Numbered from the stretch's first letter, positions 1 to 11,754 are shown. The stretch is DNA of 64,000 bases from Orientallactaga sibirica (GCA_036365145.1 JAEOAD010002712.1:3801001-3865000); one strand, 5' to 3'. Notes: generated by a model from the letters alone, not told the origin. A program made the numbers and translations.

Positions 1-112
1 CTGGCACTAATGCTAACGTGACTTCTTCAATGCTGAGAGAGTCTGTGAAGCCACGCTTAGACATTCCTCTGCTGGAGAAGCATGAAGCACGGCTTTCTGT
101 CCTGGGTTTTAC
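1..112. other. Short non-repetitive flank
   Basis: No recognisable gene or repeat. Open frames here are short and carry no family signature. Confidence 0.3.
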
Positions 113-365
113 GAGGGTGTGTGTATTCATCTGTGAGGACAGAGGTCAGAGGACAGCCTCGGGTGTTGCTCCTCACCTTCCACATCATTTTGAAGCAGGG
201 TCTCTCGTTGTTGACAGTTTTATCTCTGCCTCCCACCTCACCATCCCTGTGCTGGGCTGCAGAACCTGCACAGCTTCCAGCTTGGACGTGGTTTCTGGGG
301 ATCTGAACTCAGGTAGGAGCTTGTGCTTGGGCAGCCAGGGATTTGTCCACTGAGCCCTCTCTGTG
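113..365 (-). mobile_element. B4-like SINE, antisense, diverged
   Basis: The pattern 'gaggtcagaggacagcc ... gggatctgaactcaggt ... cactgagccctct' is the reverse complement of the rodent B4/RSINE body and tRNA-like head. It is old, with many substitutions. Confidence 0.6.
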
Positions 366-398
366 ACCCTTATAAGTTTGCTTGCTTGCTTGTTTATT

Positions 399-1095
399 TA
401 TTTTTCGAGGTAGGGTCTCACTGTAGCCCAGGCTGACCTGTAATTCACTCTGTAGTTCTAGACTGGTCTTGAACTCACAGTGATCCTCCTGCCTTTGCCT
501 CCCAAGTGCTGGGCTTGTGCCACCATGCCTGGTTTATGAGGTTATTTAATTTAATTGATTTAAAAAATATATTTACTTGAGGAGGGGAGAGAGGGCAAAA
601 GAGAGAATGAACGCATCAGGGCCTCTAGCTACTGCAAACTCCAGACACAAGCACCACCATGTACATCTGGCTTATGTGGGTTCTGGGGAATTGAACCTGG
701 GTCCTTAGGCTTCACAGGCAAGCACCTTAACCGCTGAGCAATCTCTCACCCCTAATTTATTTATTTTTGTTGTTCATTTTTTTTGAGGTAGGGTCTTGCT
801 TTACCCCACGCTGACCTGGAATTCACTATGTAGTCTCAGGGTGGTCTTGAACTGATGACAATCCTCCTACCTCTGCCTCCAAAGTGTTCGATTAAAGGCG
901 TGTGTCACCACACCTAGCAAGTTTGTTTGTTTGTTTGTTTGTTTAGTTGTTTTGCTTTTTTGAGGTAGGGTCTCACTCTAACCCAGACTGACCTGGAATT
1001 CACTATAAGTCTCAGGGTGGCCTTGAACTCACAGTGATCTCCTACCTCAGCCTCCCTAGTGCTGGGATTAAAGGCGTGCGCCACCACACCTGGCA
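399..1095 (-). mobile_element. SINE cluster: B1, ID-type, B1, B1 (all antisense)
   Basis: Antisense B1 copies lie at about 399-533, 775-918 and 955-1095, each with 'gaggtagggtctcactctagcccaggctgacctgg' type text (gaggtagggtct / aggctgacctgg) and a 'gctgggattaaaggcgtg' right end. An antisense ID-type SINE lies at 563-756, from an A-rich tail to 'taaccgctgagcaatctctc'. A (GTTT)n run at 921-944 separates the last two B1 copies. Confidence 0.85.
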
Positions 1096-2116
1096 AGTTT
1101 ATTTTTAATGACCCATGTAGAACAATTTTTCCCCATGTATGATTTGTAGCTTTTCTCCCATTGTTCTTCCCAGAAACCCTCATTTTTCACGTCATTCCTC
1201 CCAACCTCTGAGCCCAGCAGTCTTGGCACGCAGCCACCTCTGTTGTTTTCTGCCTTTCCCAAAACCACGTCAGAAGTCTCCCCGCTTTGGCTGTGTCTCT
1301 CACAGATGACTGCACATCTGTTGTTACCCTTTGAGAGGTAAAGAAAGCCACTTGAAGCCCCTCTACAGCCTCTGTGGGAGTGTCTTTTCATTAGCACCCC
1401 CACTTTTGGCCACTGGTTTTAGTGGGTGTGCCCCGGCAGCAGCTCTGATCTGAAGATCTGTTCTTTTGTAAGATGGACCACAAACAGACCAGGAGCCCCT
1501 GCGGACTTCCCATATGATGAGCTGACACAGAGCTGTGCGTGGTGCATGGTGTCACGAGGGCCCGTCGCATCCTGCTGGGGACTTCTTACTGCCTGGCAGC
1601 CTTACTGGGTCTCTAACCACCCTTTCCTGGTGCTCCGCTTCCTTTCCCGGTTGGGTTTGTTCAGCGCTAGACAACATTTCCTCTTCTGTCTTAGGAAGGT
1701 CATGTTTGCTACCTCCTAAATTGTCTGTCTTAGTCCCTGTTGACACTAAGGCCTGGTAATGACAGCAAGCAGCACATCAAGCGTCCCTGTCACTGAAGAA
1801 AGTGCAGTGACTTCCCTGAAAGAAACTGACCAGCAGCTAAGGCAGTACATTTCACTTCCATTACCTTACCAAGGTCATCCCGTCCTAGTTTTCCTGCGCC
1901 ATGCTAGTGTCTCCCTGCTGCTGCTGCTGTCTGGATCGGAAATGTTCTCACAGCCCTGTGTGTTCAAGGCTCAGACTGGAGGCGGTAGACCTCTTAGAGG
2001 CAGGGCCCAGTAGAAGGAAGTTAGGCCTCTTGGAATCCTAGCAAGCTCTTGAACGGGATGTTGGGGCTCTGGCCCCTTTCTCTCCCTTTGCCTCTGCGCT
2101 GCTGCATCTGTTGTTA
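1096..2116. other. Unique intergenic sequence, no gene seen
   Basis: About 1 kb without a recognised repeat. Open frames reach 111 codons on either strand but overlap each other in several frames, match no family I know and lack splice or promoter context. A short CTG run lies near 1916-1930. Confidence 0.4.
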
Positions 2117-2430
2117 CTTTTTCATTACTGGGACAAAATACCCAAGCAGAGGCAGGTTAAGGTAGGAAAATGCTTATCTTTTGCTTACGGTTTCAAAGGG
2201 TAGTCCATGCTGGCTTTGAGCTCACATCGACCCTCCTACTCAGCCTCTCAAGTGCTGGCATAATAGATGTGAGCCACCATGCCATCTTTTTGTTTTTTCT
2301 TCTTGTTTTATGAAGTAGGGTCTCATTGTGTCCCTCGAATTCACTATATAGTCACAGGCTGGGCTCAAACTCACGGTGATCCTCCTACCTCTGCCTCCCA
2401 AGTGCTGGGATTAAAGGCGTGCACCATAGT
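2117..2430 (-). mobile_element. MaLR-like LTR end plus two antisense B1 pieces
   Basis: 'gttactttttcattactggg' at 2117 resembles the terminal part of the rodent MaLR LTRs elsewhere in this window ('cagttaccttctcattactg'). It is followed by a B1 fragment (about 2208-2283) and a better antisense B1 (2310-2430). Confidence 0.6.
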
Positions 2431-2916
2431 CTGCTCTGTTCATTTTTTTTTCTCTAAGAACACGATTTTTGGCTGCCTGTAGCATTTTCTCAGAATATGA
2501 AGGGAGCGAATCTCAGGACAGCCCGTCTCAGGTGTCTTTTCAGATCAATGTGCCCTTTGCCATTTGTCTTTTGTAACTTCTGAACTTGTCCATTCTCTGA
2601 GCTATCCACGCTCTGCTCTCCTTATGTCCCTTGTCACAGTCCTCCTCCAGAGGCCTTATAAGGGCGCTTTCAGAACTGTGTTGTCAGCGTTGATCCTTTC
2701 TTCACACAGGTACATTGAATTAAGGTTCTTGATAATTGATTCCTGCTAGTTCTTATTAAAAGATAAATTTGCTGAGTGATTTGATAGGGAGATACAGAAG
2801 GACCTGTGAATGTGGGGGCAGTGTTTGCAGGAAAGGTTGGCATTAGTGAGTAAATGAAGTGGAGTTTGAAGAGCAGAGGTAAGCAGACCCTAGGCTGGTT
2901 AAGAGAAGTCTTGTGA
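2431..2916. other. Unique intergenic sequence
   Basis: No recognised repeat, RNA or coding exon. Confidence 0.35.
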
Positions 2917-3110
2917 GTTGGAGAGATGGCTTAGTGGTTGAGGCCCTTGCCTGCAAAGCCAAAGGACCTACATGAGGTTCCCCAGGACCCACGTAAGCCA
3001 GATGCACAAGGTGGCACATGCATCTGGAGTTTGTTTGCAGCTTCTGGAGGCCCTGGTGCACCCACTCTCTCTGTCTCTCTCTTTCCCTTAAATAAATAAA
3101 TAATAGAAAA
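2917..3110 (+). mobile_element. ID-type SINE, sense
   Basis: Head 'gttggagagatggcttagtg', box-B-like region, CT-rich stretch at 3067-3090 and an AAATAAATAAATAA tail. Confidence 0.85.
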
Positions 3111-3368
3111 GAGAAGTCTTGTGATAACAAGCTCAAGTGTTGTGTAATCAACAGGTCCATGGTGATTCACCAGCACCTTGAAGACACAAGTGGATTATTC
3201 ACTTCTGTGAGAGGTGGGCACTATGGGAACAGTGGATTGCTCAGAGCTGAGTCTTGCCAGCTTGCCAGTTTGCCAGTTCGGCACGGAGAGGGAGACCCTC
3301 TGACACTGGACTCTCTTGGTTAGCTGGACAATCCTGCACATGGTTCAGGCTCTAAAAACTGCTGTTCC

Positions 3369-3540
3369 CTGGGCGTGGTGGCACATGCCTTTAATCCCAG
3401 CATTTCGGAGGCAGAGGTATGAGGATTGCTGTGAGTTTGAAGCCAGCCTGGGACTACAGAGTGAGTTCCAGATCAGCCTGGGCTAGAGTGAGTCCCTACC
3501 TTGAAAAAGCCAAAAAAGAAAACAAAACAAAAAAACAAGA
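3369..3540 (+). mobile_element. B1 SINE, sense
   Basis: Starts 'ctgggcgtggtggcacatgc' and ends in an A-rich tail with aaaac repeats. Confidence 0.9.
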
Positions 3541-3788
3541 AAACAAAAAAATCCCTGCTGCTCACAGGCCACAGACGATTCAGAACTGGCCTGGTGAGCA
3601 GGAAAGCAGGCCTGGGGTGGCTGTGCATAGTGGGAGCAAGGCTGGGTGTGTAGCTCTGGCTTTAAGAGTGTTATTTCTGCATAGCAACTAACCTTTTCAT
3701 TGTTGGCACAAACTACCAACTAGAGCAGCTTATGGAAGGAAAGGGTTTATTACAGCCTAAAATTTTGTTTCATTAAAAAAATTTTGGG

Positions 3789-4006
3789 GGCTGGAGAGAT
3801 GGCTTAGTGATTAAGGCTTTTGCCTGCAAAGCCAAAAGATCCTGGTTCGATTCTCTAGGACCCACATAAGCCAGATGCACAAGGGGGCGTATGCATCTGG
3901 AGTTCATTTGCAGTGGTTGGAGGCCCTCATGCACCCATTCTCTCCCTCTCCCTCTCTCTCTCTCTGCCTCTTTCTCTCTCTCAAATGAATAAATAACTAA
4001 AATATA
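3789..4006 (+). mobile_element. ID-type SINE, sense
   Basis: Near-complete head 'ggctggagagatggcttagt', long CT run at 3939-3980 and an AAATGAATAAATAA tail. Confidence 0.9.
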
Positions 4007-4007
4007 T

Positions 4008-4322
4008 TAAAAATTTCTTATTAACAACTTTCATACACATAGACAATATAACATGATCATTATCCCCTCTTCCCACTCTCCCTTTGACCCCTCCTGAGCT
4101 CTCCCTGTGCTGAATTCCTTCTTTCCAACTAGTCTCACTTCTATTTTGTTGTCACCATTTTTTTTCTCTCTTGTTTTGCAGGTCTTTTGTAGGTAAAATC
4201 AGCCATTGTGAGGTCATGAGTGCCAAGGCCACTTTGTGTCTGGAAGACAGTATTGCAAACCACTCCTCTCCTTCTTTATTTTTATATTCTTATATTCTTT
4301 TTGCCACCTCTTCTACACTGGT
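4008..4322 (-). mobile_element. L1 3' UTR fragment, antisense
   Basis: Shares 'aacttncatacacatagaca' and 'ttttgcaggtcttntgtagg' type text with the longer L1 3' UTR copies at 37.4, 50.1 and 50.8 kb. Confidence 0.65.
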
Positions 4323-4571
4323 CCCTGTTGGCTTACAGTTTCAAGGACAAGATTCATCATGGCAGGGAAACGTCACATCTTATCACATCAACTAGTGAGC
4401 TCACTAGCACTGGCCAGGGGGCTGGATTGTAAAACCCCAAAGTCCGCCCCCAGGGACACAGCTCCTCTAGTAAGGCCCCACTTCCAAAGGCTCCACCAAC
4501 TGGGGATTAATTATAAGGTTTAATCACACATGCTTGAGGCTACGGAGCACAGTTTACATCCAGACCACTAC

Positions 4572-4987
4572 ATTCTGCGCCCTCATGGGCTCTGCCACCA
4601 CTTGTCTTAGGAAACCTTGGCTCATGCTTCCTGAAGGCTAAGGTGGGGGATGGGAGCAGAGGGCTTTAGCTTCAAAACAAAGCACCTAGAATCCATTATT
4701 TTTCTTCTTACCGTGTTTTTCTTCTCCAGAGCTTCTAAAGTGTTAGGAAGTTTAGTTGCATAGACTATTTTTAGAACAGTTAAAGGGAATAGAAGAGCAA
4801 AGGTGTATAATGAAAACAAAATAAACTACCAGCAATGGTGTGCCAGACATTGTTTTTATTGCTTTATACTTGATAATTTATCTAATCACTTGTCCCCATT
4901 TTCACATGTATTGATTATATAAGGTTATACATATTGCTTCACATTACTCAGTTGTTTAGTCTTATAAAACAATACTGTATTAAAAAT
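4572..4987. other. Unique intergenic sequence
   Basis: AT-rich; nothing recognised. Confidence 0.35.
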
Positions 4988-5472
4988 GAAGACACAGGGC
5001 TGGAGAGATGGTGTGGTGGTTGTGGAGATCAGGGCGGTCAGAGGTTCTACAATACAATGAGAAGATATAATGACTGGAAAAATATATACATCAAATACTG
5101 GTATATCCAGTATCATAAAACAAACATGACTAGACATAAAGGGCAGATAAGTCCAAATACAATAAATAATGGAAGACTTTAATACTCCCTTCTTCTTCAT
5201 ACACTGGCCATCCCGATAAATCAACAAAGGAACTTCAAGTTAAACTGTACCATGGCTCAAATGAATTTTAACAGACATCTATAGAATACCCCATCCGACA
5301 ACTAAAGAATGCATTCTTCTCAGTAGCCCATGGGACGTTCTTTAAAACAGAGCACATTTTAGGCCATGAAGCAAATTTTACCAACTACAAAAGGAATAAT
5401 TCTTTGTATCTTCAGATCATAATGGGATAAAACTAGAAACCAGTAGCAAGAGAAACCATAAAAACTACATGA
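4988..5472 (+). mobile_element. ID-type SINE head fragment then L1 ORF2 endonuclease-domain fragment
   Basis: A truncated SINE head (4988-5024) abuts a decayed L1 ORF2 stretch. Its frame-broken text follows the L1 endonuclease order: 'ggaagactttaatactccc' (the GDFN-type motif), then the 'ttctcagtagcccatgggac' block, 'ttttaggccatgaagc' and 'gatcataatgggat' (SDHN-like). It has frameshifts and stops and is not functional. Confidence 0.65.
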
Positions 5473-5705
5473 GGGCTGGAGAGATGGCTTAGTGGTTAAA
5501 CACTTGCCCTTGAAGCCTAAGGACCCAGGTTCGAAGCTCGATTCTCCAGGACCCACATAAGCCAGATGCACAAGGGGGCGCACGCATCTGGAGTTCGTTT
5601 GCAGTGGCTGGAGGCCCTGGCGCACCCATTCTTTCTCTCTCTACCTGCCTATTTCTGTAGTTCTCTCTCTCAAATAAATAAATAAATAAATAATAAAATA
5701 TTTAA
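5473..5705 (+). mobile_element. ID-type SINE, sense
   Basis: Complete SINE with head, CT-rich stretch and a long (AAAT)n tail, next to the L1 fragment. Confidence 0.9.
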
Positions 5706-5728
5706 AAAAAAAACTACATGAACAGCCA

Positions 5729-6105
5729 GGTGTGGTGGCGCATACCTTTGAACCCAGCACTTAGGAGGCAGAGGTAGAAGGATCGCCCTGAGACTACATA
5801 GTGAATCCCAGGTCAGCCTGAGCTAGAGTGAGACCCTACCTTAAAAAACCAAAAAAAAGGCTGGAGAGATGGCTTAGTGGTTAAGGCACCTGCCTGCTAA
5901 GCCTAGAAAGCAGGTTCCAATCTCCAGGTCCCACATTTAGCCAGAGGCAAAGTGACGCAAGAGCGCAATGCCGCACTTGACCACAAGGGGCACATGCATC
6001 TGGAATTCGTTCACAGAGGCTGAGAGGCTGCTGGCATATCCATTCTCTCTCTCTGCCTCTCCCTCTCTCTCTGTGTCTCTCTCTCAAAAAAAAAAACAAA
6101 AACCA
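5729..6105 (+). mobile_element. B1 SINE followed directly by long-variant ID-type SINE
   Basis: B1 occupies 5729-5858 and its A-rich tail runs into a long-variant ID-type SINE (5860-6105). The variant is marked by 'aaagtgacgcaagagcgcaa' and 'tgccgcacttgaccacaagg', which the common form lacks. Confidence 0.85.
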
Positions 6106-6680
6106 AACCAACCAAACAAACAAAATGAATACATTGAAATTGAATAACACAGTTGTGAATAACCAGTGAGTCATTGAAGAAATCAAGGTAGGAATTTTAA
6201 GTCTTGCAATCAAATGAAAACAAAATCACAAATTGGGACACAGCAAAGACACTTTCTTTTTCTTCCTTTCTTAGACAATCACACGGTTTTTCTCCAATGT
6301 ACACAAAATAAGCCGGCATAGGCAAAGATTGGCTCATACACTTTTCATTTATAATCTTTGCTGTGCATTAGCGTGTGCTTTCAAATACATAAGCATTTCT
6401 TACATTCCTTAGGATTACAGTTTCTCTCTGGTTTAAGTCCTTTTTTGTGTTTGCAAATATAGGCACTGAAGGCATCCCCATCTTCCTTACACGTCTATGC
6501 TCCCTCCCATGTTCCTGACACTCACATGGTTTGTGACCAGCCTGAGCTCTGAAGCAGCTTCCTTGGGAGGAATGACCAATGACGACTTTTCTAAACATGA
6601 GACAATCACATGTATTCTTCCCATGAGTGTTTTTTTTTGTTCAGATGACCATCTGAAATCTGGCTGGAAAGTTCTTCTTG
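6106..6680. other. Unique intergenic sequence
   Basis: No recognised element. Overlapping short open frames on both strands look fortuitous. Confidence 0.35.
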
Positions 6681-6777
6681 AGTCTTTTGAGAAGGCTCTC
6701 ACACTATGTAGCCAGTGCTGGCCTCAAGCTCATGTCAAACCTCAGCCTCCCAAGTGCTGGGATTACAGGCATGGGCA
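6681..6777 (-). mobile_element. Old B1-like SINE fragment, antisense
   Basis: 'cagcctcccaagtgctggga' and 'ctatgtagccagtgctggcc' identify a diverged antisense B1. Confidence 0.6.
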
Positions 6778-6960
6778 CCCTGGGCTGGAAATTTCTCCAC
6801 ACAGACTCCTTCATGTTCAGTCTGGAGTATATGGCTTCTAGAGTCCAGGCCCTGGTGGTTTCCAGCATCATCTCTCTGTAGTCACTTCTGAAAGGCTCTG
6901 TTAGACCCCAGTCCTCCTAAATGAAGTTCACATCCTGGTCCTCAAGAAACACGAGTTGTA

Positions 6961-7106
6961 GCCGGGCGAGGTGGCACACGCCTTTAATCTCAGCACTTGG
7001 GAGGCAGAGGTAGGAGGATTGCCGTGAGTTCAAGGCCACCCTGAGACTACAGTGAAATCTAATCCAGGTCAGCCTGGACTAGAGTGAGACCTCGAAAAAC
7101 AAAACA
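6961..7106 (+). mobile_element. B1 SINE, sense
   Basis: 'gccgggcgaggtggcacacg' start, complete, short A-tail. Confidence 0.9.
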
Positions 7107-7329
7107 ACAACAGGAAAAATGAGTTGTGAAAGATCATGAATGGAGTATTAAGGCCTGGAAGGTTCTCTGGATGAGTCAGTGAGGGCTCAGTGAGTGTGAA
7201 GGCCTTGGATGTTCCTGTGCCCTGTTACAGACTTTACTAAGCGCACACTGAGGCTACATCTTTCTTTTGTGTGTTTTTGTGGCATTGGAGGTAAAACCCA
7301 GGGTCTCATGCCAAGCAAGGGCACTGTTA

Positions 7330-7725
7330 AGAGGAAACTTTGTAGCTATGAGTGCTTACATCTAAAACTCAGAGAAATCACAAATGAACTAATGATGCAT
7401 AGTAAGTTCGCAGGAAAGCAGGAATCAGCCCAGCCCCAAATTAGCAGAAATAAATAAGTAATAAAGATCAGGGCAGACATTAATGAAATGGATATTAAAA
7501 GAACAACACAAATGATCAACAAATAGTTTGTTCTTTGAAGAGATAAGCAAGATTAACAGACCCAATTAAATTAACCAAAAGAAAGAGATGACCCAAATTA
7601 ATACAATTAGAATGGAATGAGGATATTACAGCAGATAATATTGAAAACCAAAAAATCATTAGAGAATATTTTGAAGGATTCTACTCCACTAAACTGCAAA
7701 GTAGGTAAACAAGTTCCTTTAACTG
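7330..7725 (+). mobile_element. L1 ORF2 inter-domain fragment, sense
   Basis: Decayed L1 ORF2 text between the endonuclease and reverse-transcriptase domains: 'ataataaagatcagggcaga', 'tttgttctttgaagagataa' and 'gacattac'-like blocks in the expected order. It has multiple stops. Confidence 0.65.
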
Positions 7726-8164
7726 CTGAGCAACATCTCCATCCTGAAATTAGAAAGTGTAGAAAAAAACAAGCTAGTTTGTAGACACAGGTGATCATTT
7801 GAATGTAAATGTACGTACGTCCCCTAGCGACTGGAAGTTCATCTCAGCAAACCTGAAGTTTTCTGCTTACAAGTCCCTTCTGTGCTTTGAGGCCTCCGGT
7901 TGTTTTCTTTGTGTGACCCACTGAGCTTGCCTAGTGCTGCCTGCACTGGCACAGGAGGGGGATTTACCAGAGCATCTAGGTCCCACCAGTGGCTACACCA
8001 CTGGGGAAAATGTCTCTCACTCATCCAGCTGCCATTAACTGCCTGCACCTCCTCAGGCTTTACGCTTCCTCTGTCATCCATGATGATATGCTGTGCAGGT
8101 GACAATCACCCCACACTGAACATGCATATGTTATCACAAGTTACACGAAAAATTGAATCCTAGA
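7726..8164. other. Unique intergenic sequence
   Basis: No gene or repeat recognised. Opposing 87-88 codon open frames overlap and look fortuitous. Confidence 0.35.
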
Positions 8165-9000
8165 GCCGAGTATGGTGGTGCATGCCTTTAATCCCAGTAC
8201 TCAGGAGGCAGAGGTAGGAGGATAGTCATGAGTTCGAGGCCACCCTGAGACTACATAGTAAATTCCAGGTCAGCCTGAGCTAGAGTGAGACCCAACCTCA
8301 AAAAAAAAAAAAAAAAAAAAAAAAAAGAAAAAAATTCAATTCTATCAATGGGCCTACATAATAAATTAGAAAAGGAGACAACTAAACCGGACGTAGTGCC
8401 ACATGCCTTTTTAATCCCAGCACTTGGGAGGCAGACGTAGGAAGATTTCCAAGACCACCCTGAGACTACATAGTGAATCCCACATCAGCCTAGGCCAGAG
8501 TGAGACCCTAACTATAACCAAAAAATAGAATAACCAACAAAAGAAAAAGAGACAACTGAGGGATAATGCATACCAGAGGAATGTGAAAGATACTTTAAGA
8601 TATACTTTTATATATTCAGACCTAATTAACTGTTGTAGAAATTGTATAGACCAGGGCTGAAGAGATGGCTTAGCGGTTAAGGCATTTGCCCACGAAGCCA
8701 AAGGACCCCGGTTCAATTGCCCAGCACCCACATAAGCCAGATGCACAAGGTAGCACATGTATCTGGAGTTTGTTTACAGTGGCTGAAGGCCGTGAAGTGC
8801 CCATTCTCTCTCTCTCTCTCAAATAAAATTAAATTTAAATTAGCCAGGCATGGTGGTGCACTCCTTTAATCCCAGCACTGGGAGGCAGAGGTAGGAGGAT
8901 CACAGTGAGTTCAAGGCCACCCTGAGACTACATAGTGAATTACAGATCAGCCCGGGCTAGAGTGAGACCCTATATCAAAAAAAGAAAAAAATTAAAATTA
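8165..9000 (+). mobile_element. SINE cluster, sense: B1, B1, ID-type, B1
   Basis: B1 at 8165-8326 (with an A-tail of about 26), B1 at 8388-8530, ID-type at 8653-8836 and B1 at 8842-8990. Every copy is on the + strand. The last two are tail-to-head. Confidence 0.9.
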
Positions 9001-9595
9001 AAAGAAGAAATTATACAGAACGACCACAAGCCACAAATTCCATATGTGGTCACAGAAAGATTTGTCCAGGAATGTTCCTATAATACTCAGTCATAATAGC
9101 AAAGACTGAAATGGCACGTGCCCACCCACTCCCACCGAATTAAAACATACTCATTCCATAGAATACTGCTCGGTGGTAATGAAAGAGAAAGTATATATAG
9201 ATGCAAACAGGAAAAAAAAGATGTCAACACTACAGATGAATGTAAAAGGCATGATGAATGAAAACCTATACATGAAAAGAGGACATGTTCTATGGTCCTG
9301 TGCATAGAATGTTCTAGAACAATCGGGCTATTACAGTGTTGGACTCTCAAATGGGATACTGGGTGTTGCCAGGTGTTGAGGGGAAATCTTCAGGAAAGAG
9401 AGCAAAGCTGAAGGGCATGTCAGAACTTTGGGAGTGCTGATGTTGTCTTCGTGGGAGTGTAGATATACAGTTCAAAATGGATCAGAGGCCTTTATGTAAA
9501 GCCAGAAACACTGGAAATATTAGAAGAAAACATAGGTAACACATTGGAAATTACAGGTGTGAGTTAAAACCTTCTGACAGAACTCCAGTGACAAA
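9001..9595 (+). other. Old L1-like / unique sequence
   Basis: 'ccatagaatactgctcggtg' and 'gaaacactggaaatattaga' resemble L1 ORF2-derived text, but decay is heavy and the assignment is weak. Confidence 0.35.
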
Positions 9596-9747
9596 CTGGG
9601 CGTGGTGACACACGCCTTTAATCCCAGCACTCAGGAGGCAGAGGTAAAAGGATTACCATGACTTCAAGGCCAGCCTGAGACTACATAGTATATTTCAAGT
9701 CAGCCTGGGCTAGAGTGAGACCCTACCTCAAAAAATAAATAAATATG
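9596..9747 (+). mobile_element. B1 SINE, sense
   Basis: 'ctgggcgtggtgacacacgc' start; complete with AAATAAATAAAT tail. Confidence 0.9.
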
Positions 9748-10645
9748 TCCAACATCCTTAGCCATCAAGGAAATGAAAATTAAAAGTACTTTGAGATTTC
9801 ATCTCATCCCAGTCAGAATGGATATCATCAAGAAAACTAATGACAATAAACTGGAGGGAGTGTAAACTGCTACAGCCACTACAGAAATCAGTGTGGAAGT
9901 TTCTCAAAACCAAAACTTGAACTACCACATGGCCCAGCTATACCATTCCTGGCCATATATCCAAAGGTCTCTGTATTTTACCCCAGATATTTGCACATCT
10001 GAGAGGGAGTCAGGTAGCTTGGTTAAATAGTTTAGGATGACTGGACCCCAAAAGTAAAAAGCAGGAGTGTCCTTAGTCTGCCCTTACAATCTCCACTTTA
10101 CTAGAGGTCAGAGAAGGATCCCTCTGCAACTTATCTCTTGACTAGATCTGTTCTCCCATAAACTACCTGAGCCCCTCCCTGGGAAGGAGCACTCCTGGAA
10201 GGTTTAAATCTGTTCCTGGCATTGTGGTTGGTTAAGCTCAGCCCCAAAAGTTGGCATCATGGCGGGTTAGCTCAGCATCTATAAATGACCCCAATTTGGG
10301 CCACAGGATGGGCTCCCTCCCCTCACCTCCCTCATGGCAGAAGCTTTCTGAACTTCTCTTTCCTTCTCTTAATCTAATAAAGTCTCTCTAAACCTTACCC
10401 TCTGGTCTATGGATTTTAATTCTTTAAATTCATAAGACAAGAATCTGGGGTACCCTAAATTTGTTGGTGCTTTGACATTTGGTGTATTGATGAGGAACCC
10501 TAAAAATCCCATTTCACATCCATGTTCACTCTGCTCTGTTCACAATAGCTAAGAAATGGAATCAACCTAGATGTCTGTCAGCTGATGCCTGGATAACGGG
10601 CATGTGGTGCATATGCACAATGGAGTTTTATTCAACTTGAGTAAA
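9748..10645 (+). mobile_element. L1 ORF2 C-terminal fragment, split by an ERV solo LTR
   Basis: Left half 9748-9999 and right half 10521-10645 read through as the end of L1 ORF2: 'gaaatcagtgtggaagtttc', 'ccatatatccaaagg', then 'cacaatagctaagaaatgga' and 'cacaatggagttttattca'. The LTR at 10000-10516 interrupts it with a 4-bp duplication. Confidence 0.75.
10000..10516 (+). mobile_element. Solo endogenous retrovirus LTR (class-I-like)
   Basis: The 517-bp element begins TGAGAGGG, ends ATTTCA, and is bounded by the direct repeat CATC (9996-9999 and 10517-10520). It interrupts otherwise continuous L1 sequence. It carries a TATA-like box ('ctataaatgacc', about 10279) and a polyadenylation signal ('ctaataaagtctc', about 10374), so orientation is +. 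A 4-bp duplication fits class I (gammaretrovirus-like) integration. No internal retroviral genes are present, so it arose by LTR-LTR recombination. I cannot name the family. Confidence 0.75.
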
Positions 10646-10658
10646 AATAATATTTGGG

Positions 10659-10998
10659 CCAGGCGTGGTGGCGCACGCCTTTACTCCCAGCACTTGTGAG
10701 GTAGAGGTAGGAGGATTGCAGTGAGTTCAAGGCTACCCTGAGACTACATAGTGAATTCCAGGTCAGCCTGGGCTAGAGTAAGACCCTACCTCGAAAAACA
10801 AAATAATAATGATAATAATAATAATAATATTTGGCCAGGCATGGTGGTATATGCCTTGAATCCCAGAACTTAGGAGGCTGAGGTAGGAGGATCGCTGTGA
10901 GTTCAAGGGCACTCTGAGATTACATAGTGAATTCCAGGTCAGCTTGGGCTAAAGCAACTCCCTTACCTCAAAAAATACAAAAAAAAACAAAAAAACAG
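10659..10998 (+). mobile_element. Two B1 SINEs in tandem, sense
   Basis: B1 at 10659-10830 ending in (AAT)n, immediately followed by a second B1 at 10833-10998. Confidence 0.9.
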
Positions 10999-11003
10999 AA
11001 GGA

Positions 11004-11165
11004 AACATGTAGGTTGAAAGTGGGAAGGAGGCTATGGGGGAGGGCATAAAAGGAAGGAAAAGCGGGGAAGAGGAAGGAAACAAACCAAAAAAATGTATTT
11101 GAAATACAGTGAGACCTAATTCTTTGTATGCTGATTAAATGAAAATAATTTTTAAAAGGAAAAAA
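11004..11165 (+). mobile_element. L1 3' end fragment, sense
   Basis: G-rich stretch followed by 'tttgtatgctgattaaatga' and 'aataatttttaaaagg', typical of a decayed L1 terminus. Confidence 0.5.
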
Positions 11166-11662
11166 GAATCTTTTAGAACAGATGCAAACAGCAGATCCAT
11201 CTTTGAAGAAGTAAAAGAATCACACTTGGAGTACAGTGATTCAGAAATGTTTAAAATAGAAATAGATGATGTCCTCCCAAGATGGACAGACGGGCACGTT
11301 CATGCCCCCACAGGAGTCACTGATACCCCACAAGACCAGCATGGTTCTAAGTCTACTGACTTTTGACATGGAGAAAATGGAGGAGAGTAAATAAAAAGAA
11401 GGAGACAATAGAACTGAGGAAAGAGGAAGGGAGAAGGACAAAGGGACAGGAACGTGATCAAATTGATACGTGTTCATATATTAAAGTTCTTGATAAAAAG
11501 AAGTAGAAAAGGACATAGAAGGACTTTAGATTCAGAGCCTGTGTCAAGTTATAACTTTAAAGCCCTACTATTAACAAATATCAAAACTGCATACACGCTT
11601 TCAAATGAGTAGCTGAGTTCAAGTAAAATCAAAGGAATTCCTAGGGCAGGTGGGTGGGGTCC

Positions 11663-11704
<42 letters not shown>

Positions 11705-11754
11705 GGAGGGAAGGAAAAACAAGGACAGAACTAAAAACCCCCAGCACTAACCCG
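11166..11754. other. Unique sequence with (AAAG)n at 11670-11705
   Basis: A simple AAAG/GAGA repeat is the only recognisable feature. A 75-codon open frame at 11139-11366 matches nothing I know. Confidence 0.4.

Larger units (their letters stand above)
3680..4571 (-). mobile_element. MaLR-like LTR, antisense, split by a SINE and an L1
   Basis: The left part (about 3680-3788, 'taaccttttcattgttggca', 'gggtttatt') and the right part (about 4325-4571, 'cttacagtttcaagg ... catccagaccactaca') are the two halves of one LTR. They are separated by the ID-type SINE at 3789-4006 and the L1 3' UTR piece at 4008-4322. The LTR predates both. Confidence 0.6.
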
